Assembly (NCBI RefSeq): GCF_900452395.1
Contig: NZ_UGNV01000001.1
Span: 2,381,501 to 2,445,500, forward strand
Direction of reading: 5' to 3'
DNA: 64,000 nt
Source: Legionella beliardensis
GTDB lineage: Bacteria; Pseudomonadota; Gammaproteobacteria; Legionellales; Legionellaceae
Every line of letters begins with the position of its first letter. The first letter of the stretch is position 1. Below the pieces are notes generated by a model that was not told the DNA's origin, made no database searches, and worked only from the letters and a program-made list of their open reading frames with translations. This document shows, piece by piece, positions 56,916-64,000 of this stretch. Made by a program: the position numbers and the translations under genes.

Positions 56916-59102
56916 CTATGATGCACACCCTTCAAGTGTTAGATTTGCATAAGCTAAAACTAACCACTTAACCCCATGTACTTTAAATTTAACCTGTACC
57001 CGCGTATGGGCACCACTACCTTCGACTGATAAAACCTTACCCTGGCCAAATTTAGCATGCGACACAGCTTGGCCTATTTTTATACCTGCTTCTTTCGCAG
57101 TCATTAGCGAGGATTTGTCAGTCGCAGGTTTAATGATAGGCGCTTGAAAACGAGCACTGACTCGGATTTCATCAAGCAATTCTTCCGGTATTTCTCGCAA
57201 AAAGCGTGATGGCTTATGGTATTCTTCGCGACCATATTGTCTGCGAATCTCGGCATAAGTGACAATTAACTTCTGCATAGCGCGGGTCATGCCTACATAA
57301 CATAAACGACGCTCTTCTTCTAGGCGACCGGGTTCTTCAACAGATTGCCTACTAGGAAATAACCCTTCTTCCAAGCCTACTAAATATACGATTGGAAATT
57401 CTAGGCCTTTTGCTGCATGTAGCGTCATTAATTGCACGTATTGCTCATGTTCTTGCGCTTGCATTTCGCCTGCTTCTAAAGAAGCATGGGCTAAAAATGC
57501 TACTAATATTGGTATAGGCTCTTCAGTATCTTGCTCATAACGAAATTGCTTAGCTGCATTAATCAATTCTTGCAAGTTATCTAATCTAGACTCTGCCTTA
57601 TCATTTTTCACTTTAGCAAAATGATCATACAATCCGCTGTCTTTAATGACTGTACTAATCTGTTCATCTAATGCCATCGTTTGGATTTTTTGCTTTAAGT
57701 TTACAATTAAGGTGATAAATTTCATTAAGGCAAGGGCTGCGCGCGACGGCAATCGTTTTTCTTGTAGCATTTTATTTGCAGCCTGCCACAAGGATAGCTG
57801 CTCTTGTTTCGCTAAATCCCTTATATCGTCTAGCGTTTTTTCACCAATACCACGCGCTGGGAAGTTAATCACCCGCTCAAACGCTGCCACATCATCGTAA
57901 TTAGCTATTAATCTTAAATAAGCCAGCGTATCCTTAATTTCTGCACGTTCAAAGAAGCGTACGCCACCATGAATGCGATAAGCAATTCCTGCCCGCAATA
58001 AGGCTTCTTCAATGACTCGGGATTGCGCATTGGAGCGATATAAGACAGCCATGTCATTTGGATTTAAACCTTGTTTAATGGCCATAGCAATGCGTTCGCT
58101 GACAAAACGCGCTTCATCCAACTCATTAAAAGCACTGTAAACAATAATCTTTTCGCCAGCAGTTCCGGCTGTCCATAACTCTTTGCCCATCCGCGTATTA
58201 TTATTTTCAATTAATGCATTAGCGGCACTAAGAATAGTAGACGTAGAACGGTAATTTTGTTCAAGCCGAATTACTTCTGTGTGTTTAAAATCTTCTGAAA
58301 ATTGCTGAATGTTTTCAACGCGTGCCCCTCGCCAGCTATAAATGGACTGATCATCATCCCCTACTGCCATTACTGACGCATGATCTCCTGCGAGTAGGCG
58401 AATCCATGAATACTGAATGGCATTGGTATCTTGAAACTCATCAACTAAAATAGCATGAAAGCGTTGCTGATAGTGCGCCAAAATATCGGGATTATTGCGT
58501 AATAATTCATGCGTTCGTAATAATAGCTCAGCGAAATCAATCACCCCTGCCTGGGCGCAAGCCTCTTCATAACTTTTATAAATTTGCAGTAAGGTGCGCG
58601 TTGGGCCATAAGATAAAGGTTGGATATGATGGGGACGTAAACCTTCATCCTTCTTGTTATTAATAAAAGCTTGCGCTTGCTTAAACGGCCACTGCTCGGG
58701 ATCTAACTTCAAAGCAGCAATAACTCGCTTAATAATCCGTATCTGATCGTCACTATCTAAAATATGAAAATGTTCAGGTAATTGGGCAGCTTGGTAATGG
58801 CGCCTTAATAAACGATGGCAAAGGCTATGAAACGTCCCTACCCACAATCCCATTAAAGGCGCATTGAGTAATTGATTAAGCCGTGCTTTCATTTCACCTG
58901 CGGCTTTATTGGTAAATGTTACCGCTAAAATGGCATATGGTGACATCATGTGGTGCTCTATTAACCAGGCAATACGACTGATTAATACTCGGGTCTTACC
59001 GCTTCCGGCTCCGGCTAACACCAATGTATTGCCTAAAGACGCGGTGACCGCTTTACGCTGCTCGTCATTTAATCCGTCAAGGAATGCTGTCATGTAACTC
59101 AT
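56916..59102 (-). CDS. uvrD: DNA helicase II UvrD
   Basis: A 728-residue superfamily 1A helicase for mismatch and excision repair. Motif I is LAGAGSGKTRVLISRI, motif II VDEFQDTNAIQ, motif III VGDDDQSIYSWRGA, motif IV EQNYRST and motif V/VI VQLMTLHAAKGLEFPIVYL and RLCYVGMTRA. The C-terminal Tudor-like segment is present (KIGQAVSHAKFGQGKVLSVEGSGAH). Length fits UvrD (about 720). The start could be either MSYMTAFLDG or MTAFLDG; the difference is three codons. Confidence 0.96.
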   Translation of the reverse strand: MSYMTAFLDGLNDEQRKAVTASLGNTLVLAGAGSGKTRVLISRIAWLIEHHMMSPYAILAVTFTNKAAGEMKARLNQLLNAPLMGLWVGTFHSLCHRLLRRHYQAAQLPEHFHILDSDDQIRIIKRVIAALKLDPEQWPFKQAQAFINNKKDEGLRPHHIQPLSYGPTRTLLQIYKSYEEACAQAGVIDFAELLLRTHELLRNNPDILAHYQQRFHAILVDEFQDTNAIQYSWIRLLAGDHASVMAVGDDDQSIYSWRGARVENIQQFSEDFKHTEVIRLEQNYRSTSTILSAANALIENNNTRMGKELWTAGTAGEKIIVYSAFNELDEARFVSERIAMAIKQGLNPNDMAVLYRSNAQSRVIEEALLRAGIAYRIHGGVRFFERAEIKDTLAYLRLIANYDDVAAFERVINFPARGIGEKTLDDIRDLAKQEQLSLWQAANKMLQEKRLPSRAALALMKFITLIVNLKQKIQTMALDEQISTVIKDSGLYDHFAKVKNDKAESRLDNLQELINAAKQFRYEQDTEEPIPILVAFLAHASLEAGEMQAQEHEQYVQLMTLHAAKGLEFPIVYLVGLEEGLFPSRQSVEEPGRLEEERRLCYVGMTRAMQKLIVTYAEIRRQYGREEYHKPSRFLREIPEELLDEIRVSARFQAPIIKPATDKSSLMTAKEAGIKIGQAVSHAKFGQGKVLSVEGSGAHTRVQVKFKVHGVKWLVLAYANLTLEGCAS

Positions 59103-59323
59103 AACCTTTTAATGCTAAATGGTGCATTATCTTTAATTTGGTTCATAAAGACAAAGCTATATAGAAATATTTTAAAAATAGACTTCTAAGCGCTAAGTAA
59201 TCTAATATTAGAGTATATTTATTAAACATAGACTAAGCGTGTTAAAACGTATTAGCAAACTAACTCCCGAAATAATTTTGTTCTTATTTCTGTTGTTAAT
59301 GAAAGTATAATACTGAGAGAATT

Positions 59324-60280
59324 ATGCAAAACCTCTATCCAATTATTAAACCTTATAAATGCTATGAACTTCCTGTAGGTAAACCGCATGTTCTCTATGT
59401 TGAAGAAACGGGAAATCCAGAAGGAATACCTGTTGTCATCTTACACGCAGGCCCAGGCGCTGGCGGGGATATCACTTTAAGACGTTTTTTCGATCCTGAG
59501 CTTTATCGTATCATTATTTTTGATCAAAGAGGATGTGGCCGCTCAACCCCGCATGCTGAACTGCAAAATAATAACACCGAGCTCTTAGTTGAAGATATTG
59601 AAACTATTCGTCATTTTCTTAAACTACAACATATTATATTATTTGGCATTGGTTGGGGCGCTTTGCTTGCTCTTTTATACGCTCAAAAATATCCGCACAA
59701 TGTGAATAGTTTCTTATTTCAGCGTGTGTTTTTAGGTAGGCAGCAGGATATTGATTGGTTTTATAAAAAAGGCGCCAATATTATTTATCCTGATTATTGG
59801 AAAGAATTTATTGAACTTGCTTCTGTTGAAGAAAGAAAGCAAATTATTGACTATTATACGAACTGCTTACAGGGCGATAATGAATTAGCACGTATGGCAG
59901 CGGCAAAAAATTGGGCCCTGTGGGAGGCACGTTGTAGTTGCTTGCAAGTGCACGTCAATTTTATTGAAGAATACACTGAACCGCACTTTGCCCTAGCACT
60001 CGCAACACTACAATCTTATTATTTAACTAATCATTATTTTATTGAAGAAAATCAAATATTAAATAACATAGATAAAGTAAAACACATCCCTGCTTACCTT
60101 ATTCATGGGCGGTATGATATGGTATGCCCTTTAACTCATGCTTGGGAACTGCATCAGATGATGCCCTTATCGCAACTGAGTATTGTTAGAGAAGCAGGTC
60201 ACTCCTATTGTGAGCCTGGTATTATTGATGCTCTAATTACAGCAACCAAGCAACTTGCCTATCAAAATAACTGCTTATGA
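59324..60280 (+). CDS. Proline iminopeptidase homologue lacking the catalytic serine
   Basis: A 318-residue alpha/beta-hydrolase of the proline iminopeptidase (S33, Pip) group. The family features VILHAGPGAGGD (oxyanion region), FDQRGCGRSTPHAE and RVFLGRQQDIDWFY are plain. The nucleophile elbow, GGSWG in active enzymes, reads GIGWG at 108-112, with glycine (G110) where the serine should be. The other catalytic residues, D265 in HGRYDMVCP and H293 in EAGHSYCEPG, are kept. It is thus probably inactive as a peptidase, unless another residue serves. It overlaps dtd by 4 bp. A regulatory or binding role is possible. Confidence 0.88.
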   Translation: MQNLYPIIKPYKCYELPVGKPHVLYVEETGNPEGIPVVILHAGPGAGGDITLRRFFDPELYRIIIFDQRGCGRSTPHAELQNNNTELLVEDIETIRHFLKLQHIILFGIGWGALLALLYAQKYPHNVNSFLFQRVFLGRQQDIDWFYKKGANIIYPDYWKEFIELASVEERKQIIDYYTNCLQGDNELARMAAAKNWALWEARCSCLQVHVNFIEEYTEPHFALALATLQSYYLTNHYFIEENQILNNIDKVKHIPAYLIHGRYDMVCPLTHAWELHQMMPLSQLSIVREAGHSYCEPGIIDALITATKQLAYQNNCL

Positions 60281-60717
60281 TAACTGTTATACAACGTGTT
60301 AAACAGGCCTCTGTTGATGTTGAACGAACTACTATCGCTAAAATAGACCATGGTTTATTAATTTTATGTGGTTTTGCGCCTTCAGACTCCTTACAAACGC
60401 TTCATGCCATGTTGAGAAAATGCTTAAACTATCGAATCTTCTCTGATGAGCAAGGAAAAATGAATTTAACCATTGCGCAAGTACAAGGCGGGTTACTACT
60501 TGTACCACAATTTACGCTTTTAGCAGAAACAAACTCTGGCTTGCGCCCCAGTTTTTCAAAAGCAGCGCCGCCAGAACAGGGAAGAAGGTTATTTACAGAA
60601 TTGATAGCCCTTGCACGTGAGCAATACTCACCTATTGCTTGTGGTGAATTTGGCGCTGATATGCAAGTAACTTTGTGCAATGATGGGCCAGTCACGTTTA
60701 TCATGCAATTTGAATAG
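60277..60717 (+). CDS. dtd: D-aminoacyl-tRNA deacylase
   Basis: A 146-residue homodimeric enzyme that frees tRNA from mistaken D-amino acids. The conserved segments LLVPQFTLLAETNSGLRPSFSKAAPPEQ and the cis-proline loop NDGPVTFIMQFE are intact. Length is the family norm (145-150). It overlaps the aminopeptidase homologue by 4 bp, so the two are translated in coupling. Confidence 0.95.
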   Translation: MITVIQRVKQASVDVERTTIAKIDHGLLILCGFAPSDSLQTLHAMLRKCLNYRIFSDEQGKMNLTIAQVQGGLLLVPQFTLLAETNSGLRPSFSKAAPPEQGRRLFTELIALAREQYSPIACGEFGADMQVTLCNDGPVTFIMQFE

Positions 60718-60866
60718 ATTTATTGAATTGAATGTGTTGGTTTTTCATCTAGATTTTGAGCTAAGATGATGTATAAGCATTTCTCTTTAAAGGGTTAATT
60801 CTTCAGTTTGCAAGACTGCTAAAGTGGTGTAACATCAAAGTTAATTTCTTTTAAAAGAAAATCATC

Positions 60867-61811
60867 ATGCACTTAAAGCTAACAACTATAATAAGCTCTT
60901 TGCTGTTATGTAGCTGTATCCATAAAGGGCCTAACCCTGATGATCCTTATGAATCTTTTAATCGAAAAGTTCATAATTTTAATATGGCCTTTGACGCAAC
61001 AATGCTAAAACCACCCGCTAAGTTTTATAAAGCGGTTATTCCTGGGCCAATTAGAGTCAGTGTTAATAATGCGTATAACAATGTTAATATGATTCCAACC
61101 GTGGCTAATGACATACTACAAGCTGAATTTAGTTATGCTATCAAAGACACGTGGCGCTTTTTAATTAATTCAACCCTAGGTATCGGTGGCCTATTTGATG
61201 TGGCTGCTGCTCGTTTTAGTTTGCCACCTCATAGCAACGACTTAGGACTCACGTTTGCCAAATGGGGTAATAAAAAATCACCCTACTTAGTCATTCCTTT
61301 TTTAGGTCCAAGTACTGTCCGTGATGGTTTCGGAATGCTTGGGGAATATTTCCTTTTAACTCCCTATCCGTACATAAGTTATGATAATCATGCCGTACTT
61401 TATAGTTTATTAGGATTGCGCTACGTCGACTTACGTTCTCAATACTTAGAAACCGATCATATATTAGAAGAAGCGCTAGATAAATACACCTTCTTAAGAG
61501 ATGCGTATTTACAAAGTCGTAATTATCAGATTACAGGTGAAATGGCAAGTACCGACTCTGATACAGATGACCTCTATATTGATGGTGATGATGAGTCAGA
61601 CACTCAAGAGGCAGGCGCTGATTATGTTGATGAGGATAGCTCTGAGACAGAGGCAGCAGTTGTTGCAATCACTGATAAATCAGTTAATGAGGTAACTAAT
61701 AGCATCATTACTAATAAAACGAATAATTTATTAGCAACCAAAGATGATAATACAGCAGATAAATCCACGCGCACGATGACACATAACTCAGAAAATAAAA
61801 CACCAAGTTAA
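60867..61811 (+). CDS. mlaA: Outer membrane lipid asymmetry lipoprotein MlaA (VacJ)
   Basis: A 314-residue lipoprotein of the VacJ family that removes phospholipids from the outer leaflet. The lipobox LCSC gives lipidated C17. The family core is DPYESFNRKVHNFNMAFDATMLKPPAKFYKAVIPG, NSTLGIGGLFDVAAARF, NDLGLTFAKWG and FLGPSTVRDGFGML. An unusual C-terminal extension from about residue 225 is highly acidic and polar (TDSDTDDLYIDGDDESDTQE), likely disordered. No mlaFEDCB genes are adjacent. Confidence 0.93.
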   Translation: MHLKLTTIISSLLLCSCIHKGPNPDDPYESFNRKVHNFNMAFDATMLKPPAKFYKAVIPGPIRVSVNNAYNNVNMIPTVANDILQAEFSYAIKDTWRFLINSTLGIGGLFDVAAARFSLPPHSNDLGLTFAKWGNKKSPYLVIPFLGPSTVRDGFGMLGEYFLLTPYPYISYDNHAVLYSLLGLRYVDLRSQYLETDHILEEALDKYTFLRDAYLQSRNYQITGEMASTDSDTDDLYIDGDDESDTQEAGADYVDEDSSETEAAVVAITDKSVNEVTNSIITNKTNNLLATKDDNTADKSTRTMTHNSENKTPS

Positions 61812-61831
61812 GTTATAATCCTCTGCCACAT

Positions 61832-61932
61832 TGGATACCGCGGTCAAGCCGCGGTAATTCGGTTTTTTCTTTTTTTGATACCATCTAATCGTACCTTCAC
61901 CCGAAATACTGTGGCTTAATCGCAGTATCTAT
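61832..61932. repeat. Palindromic repeat, family 3
   Basis: The left end TGGATACCGCGGTCAAGCCG is intact, while the right end (ACTGTGGCTTAATCGCAGTATCTA) has diverged. Same AT-rich centre type as the copy at 42399-42499. Confidence 0.85.
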
Positions 61933-61939
61933 ATTAGAT

Positions 61940-61991
61940 GTAGCCTGAGTGCAGGTCCTAAGGACCGTAACCCAGGTTTCACCCAGGCTAC
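61940..61991. repeat. Short palindromic repeat, family 1, shortened
   Basis: GTAGCCTGAGTGCAGGTCC to CACCCAGGCTAC. A middle block of about 10 bp present in the other copies is missing, so it is a deleted variant. Confidence 0.8.
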
Positions 61992-62004
61992 ATACTGCAT
62001 CATC

Positions 62005-62093
62005 GATAGGCACTACAGTTAAGCTGTGGTAATTCGTTTTCTTTTTAATTTACCTTCCCTAGCCAAAACACTGTGGCTTAACCAGTGTCCATA
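62005..62093. repeat. Palindromic repeat, family 3, degraded
   Basis: Same layout as the other family 3 copies, with CACTACAGTTAAGCTGTGGT at the left and ACTGTGGCTTAACCAGTGTC at the right; several changes from the consensus TACCGCGG. Confidence 0.7.
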
Positions 62094-62180
62094 TCATCTA
62101 TCAGCAATCTTAGCTATTGCGGTTAAAAGAAAGTGTCTTTATGCTTATGCCAATTTTTTTATAGCTTAAGAATTAACCTA

Positions 62181-62627
62181 ATGCTGCATATTGCTTTATA
62201 TCAACCTGAAATTCCACCTAATACGGGTAATATCATTCGCTTATGCGCTAACAGTGGCGCGCAGTTACACCTTATTCACCCTTTAGGATTTGAGTTAGAT
62301 GATAAGAGAATGAGGCGTGCTGGTCTTGATTATCATGAATGGGCAAACATTATTCATTATAACAATGAACAAGCATTTATCGATGAGAATAAACATCGCC
62401 GAATTTTTGCATGCTCTACGAAGGGCAAGCAAAATTATCATACGATTACTTATCAAGACGAGGATTTACTTTTATTTGGCCCAGAAACTCGAGGTTTGCC
62501 TAGCTCAATGCTAGAAAGTTATACTCCTATTCGTATTCCTATGCAGAAAAATAGCCGCAGCTTAAATCTATCTAATGCTGTTGCTATTATCTTATTTGAA
62601 GCGTGGCGTCAGCTAGGATTTGCTTGA
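62181..62627 (+). CDS. trmL: tRNA (cytidine/uridine-2'-O-)-methyltransferase TrmL
   Basis: About 148 residues from the ATG at 62181 ([21 protein letters not shown]), the usual start; an upstream in-frame ATG at 62133 would add 16 residues not found in the family. A SPOUT (knotted) methyltransferase acting on the wobble nucleotide of some tRNA-Leu. Motifs include [22 protein letters not shown] and [28 protein letters not shown]. The 3' end overlaps gshB, on the other strand, by 15 bp. Confidence 0.93.
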   Translation: MLHIALYQPEIPPNTGNIIRLCANSGAQLHLIHPLGFELDDKRMRRAGLDYHEWANIIHYNNEQAFIDENKHRRIFACSTKGKQNYHTITYQDEDLLLFGPETRGLPSSMLESYTPIRIPMQKNSRSLNLSNAVAIILFEAWRQLGFA

Positions 62628-63569
62628 AACAAGGGTTGCTAAAAACTGCAAGTACATACCGGTAATGTCTATGCCTGTGGCAGTCATTATTTCTTTAGCG
62701 CAGGTTGGGCTTGTTACATTAATTTCCGTGAGATAATCGCCTATTACATCAATTCCAACAAAATAAAGCCCTTTTTTTTGTAGGGTAGGTGCTAGCTCTT
62801 GGCAAATAAAGCGATCACGTTCGGTGATAGGAACAACGGTGCCTCTCCCGCCAGCAGCCAAATTACCGCGCAATTCTCCTTCCGCTGGCATACGAGCTAG
62901 GGCATGTGAAATAGGTGCGCCATTAATAACAATGATGCGCTTATCACCAGAGGTTTTTATTTGCGGAATGTATTTTTGCGCCATAATACTGACTGACTGC
63001 TGGCGTGTAAGTACCTCCAAAATGACCGATAAATTTTCACCTTTTTCATCAACATGAAAAATAGCTTGCCCACCCATTCCCTCTAATGGTTTAAAAATGA
63101 CATCACGATGCTCTTGCCAGAATGCCCGCAAATAATTTATATCTTTCGATACTAAGGTAGGGGGGCAACAAGCCTTGAAGTTAAGCGTAAAAAACTTCTC
63201 ATTAGCGTCACGTAAACTTTGTGGCTTATTTGCTATTAAAACACCAGCTTGCTCAGCCAATTCTAATGCATATGTATTATAAATATATTCCATATCAAAT
63301 GGCGGATCTTTGCGCATTAAAATGATATCAAAATCACTTAAAGGGCGTTCCCCTAGTGGCGTTGTTTCGGCCCAGTGTGCTTGATTTTCATCAAGAATGG
63401 TAAGGCTACTTACATTGGCATATGCTTCTCCCGCACGACAGACAATATCGCGAGGGGTAAAATAAGCACAAGACCAGCTTAATTCTTGTGCGCTTTTAAG
63501 CATTGCTACCGTGGTATCTTTATAAGGCTTTAAGAGATGCAGTGGATCCATTAATACTGCTAATTTCAT
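62613..63569 (-). CDS. gshB: Glutathione synthetase
   Basis: A 318-residue ATP-grasp enzyme that joins gamma-glutamylcysteine and glycine. The N-terminal [22 protein letters not shown] and the ATP-grasp parts [18 protein letters not shown] and [17 protein letters not shown], plus [24 protein letters not shown], are typical. Length is normal (about 315). It begins right at the end of the gshA gene, the last base shared, so the two steps of glutathione synthesis are in one operon. Confidence 0.96.
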   Translation of the reverse strand: MKLAVLMDPLHLLKPYKDTTVAMLKSAQELSWSCAYFTPRDIVCRAGEAYANVSSLTILDENQAHWAETTPLGERPLSDFDIILMRKDPPFDMEYIYNTYALELAEQAGVLIANKPQSLRDANEKFFTLNFKACCPPTLVSKDINYLRAFWQEHRDVIFKPLEGMGGQAIFHVDEKGENLSVILEVLTRQQSVSIMAQKYIPQIKTSGDKRIIVINGAPISHALARMPAEGELRGNLAAGGRGTVVPITERDRFICQELAPTLQKKGLYFVGIDVIGDYLTEINVTSPTCAKEIMTATGIDITGMYLQFLATLVSSKS

Positions 63570-64000
63570 TACTCCCCTCCGATAGCTGCAATCTCGCGCG
63601 CGGCAGCGAGGGCTGCTAATCGCGCGATAACCCCATAGGCATAAAAACGATTAGGACATGAATCAACTGGCTCATACTCATAGCGTGGCATATTACAGGG
63701 TTGCTTAAAGGCTAATGGTTCGAAATGCATGCCTGGCGCATTTAAATTTTCACTCTTGCCGCGACCTTGATGTACTCGGTAAAACCCGCCTACTACAAAA
63801 GGCCCAATCATATAAACAACAGGTTCGGCAACAGCGCCATTAGGCATGGTTTCAAAGGAGTAGATGCCTTCTTGAATAATGACTTTATTTACTTTTTGAC
63901 TACCTTTACTTGCTGCCATGCGCGTTCGCTGCTTACGATTCAATTGGCGCAGCTCATCTGCATCATGAATCATCATAACACTCATGCCATAGGTACCATT
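63569..64000 (-). CDS. gshA: Glutamate-cysteine ligase, C-terminal part (cut by window edge)
   Basis: An open frame of at least 144 codons running through the end of the window; the frame extends upstream of the ATG at 63985 to NGTYGMSVMM, so the gene is not complete here. The sequence includes FETMPNGAVAEPVVYMIGPFV, GFYRVHQGRGKSENLNAPGM and the end LAALAAAREIA. This resembles the proteobacterial glutamate-cysteine ligase type typically paired with gshB, about 430 residues in full. It makes gamma-glutamylcysteine, the first step of glutathione synthesis. Its partner gshB follows directly, sharing one base. Confidence 0.85.
   Translation of the reverse strand, partial: NGTYGMSVMMIHDADELRQLNRKQRTRMAASKGSQKVNKVIIQEGIYSFETMPNGAVAEPVVYMIGPFVVGGFYRVHQGRGKSENLNAPGMHFEPLAFKQPCNMPRYEYEPVDSCPNRFYAYGVIARLAALAAAREIAAIGGE

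Larger units (their letters stand above)
61812..62180. other. 369-bp intergenic region packed with repeats
   Basis: Holds two family 3 palindromes (61832-61932 and 62005-62093) with a worn family 1 element (61940-61991) between them, leaving almost no other sequence. No gene seen. Confidence 0.75.

Overview
The window is AT-rich gammaproteobacterial chromosome and most likely comes from Legionella or a close relative in the Legionellales. This is inferred from gene content rather than a marker gene: a Com1/DsbA2-like periplasmic oxidoreductase, a SulP transporter fused to a carbonic anhydrase, a secreted cellulase beside a lytic polysaccharide monooxygenase, a leucine catabolic (liu) cluster, and several large proteins of unknown origin that look like Dot/Icm effectors (leucine-rich repeats, glycine-zipper membrane repeats, a Ulp1-like cysteine peptidase signature). 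No Dot/Icm genes, rRNA, tRNA, CRISPR array or intact transposase were seen.

Layout. 0-9 kb: a methyltransferase of the isoaspartyl family, tolC, ttcA, the SulP-carbonic anhydrase fusion, a LysR regulator and divergent proS. 9.3-10.7 kb: a glycine-zipper protein of unknown function. 10.8-17.3 kb (minus strand): msbA-lpxK-(secreted protein)-oxyR-(double-ATPase ABC protein), with overlapping or nearly abutting genes that suggest one operon joining lipid A export and synthesis to a peroxide sensor. 17.6-21.8 kb: a secreted family-5 glycosidase and a divergent AA10-type oxidase with an N-terminal copper histidine, a likely polysaccharide-degrading pair. 22-27.8 kb: an accessory island of three large unrecognised proteins, with a broken partial duplication of one gene end together with its terminator.

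28-45 kb: pyrD, a methyltransferase, then leucine catabolism (isovaleryl-CoA dehydrogenase, thiolase, both methylcrotonyl-CoA carboxylase subunits, methylglutaconyl-CoA hydratase, HMG-CoA lyase). It is interrupted by a small membrane protein gene and complemented further on by acetoacetyl-CoA synthetase. Together these convert isovaleryl-CoA to acetyl-CoA and acetoacetate, and reactivate and cleave the acetoacetate. Between them lies a compact aguB-speA-aguA operon that makes putrescine from arginine through agmatine. 44.8-51 kb: a leucine-rich-repeat protein, the metNIQ methionine importer, a 56-residue arginine/glutamate-rich protein, a coiled-coil-type protein of unknown function and a cyclic-nucleotide-binding-domain protein.

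51.4-64 kb: housekeeping genes rsmJ, gmhB, glyS, glyQ, a DsbA-family protein, uvrD, a proline iminopeptidase homologue that has lost its catalytic serine, dtd, mlaA, trmL, gshB and the 3' part of gshA, which is cut by the window edge.

The intergenic spaces carry at least three families of short palindromic repeats (MITE or REP-like). The points most worth following are the effector-like island at 22-27.8 kb with its repeat-expanded paralogue at 9.3 kb, the serine-less aminopeptidase homologue, and the three-module linker in the cellulase.
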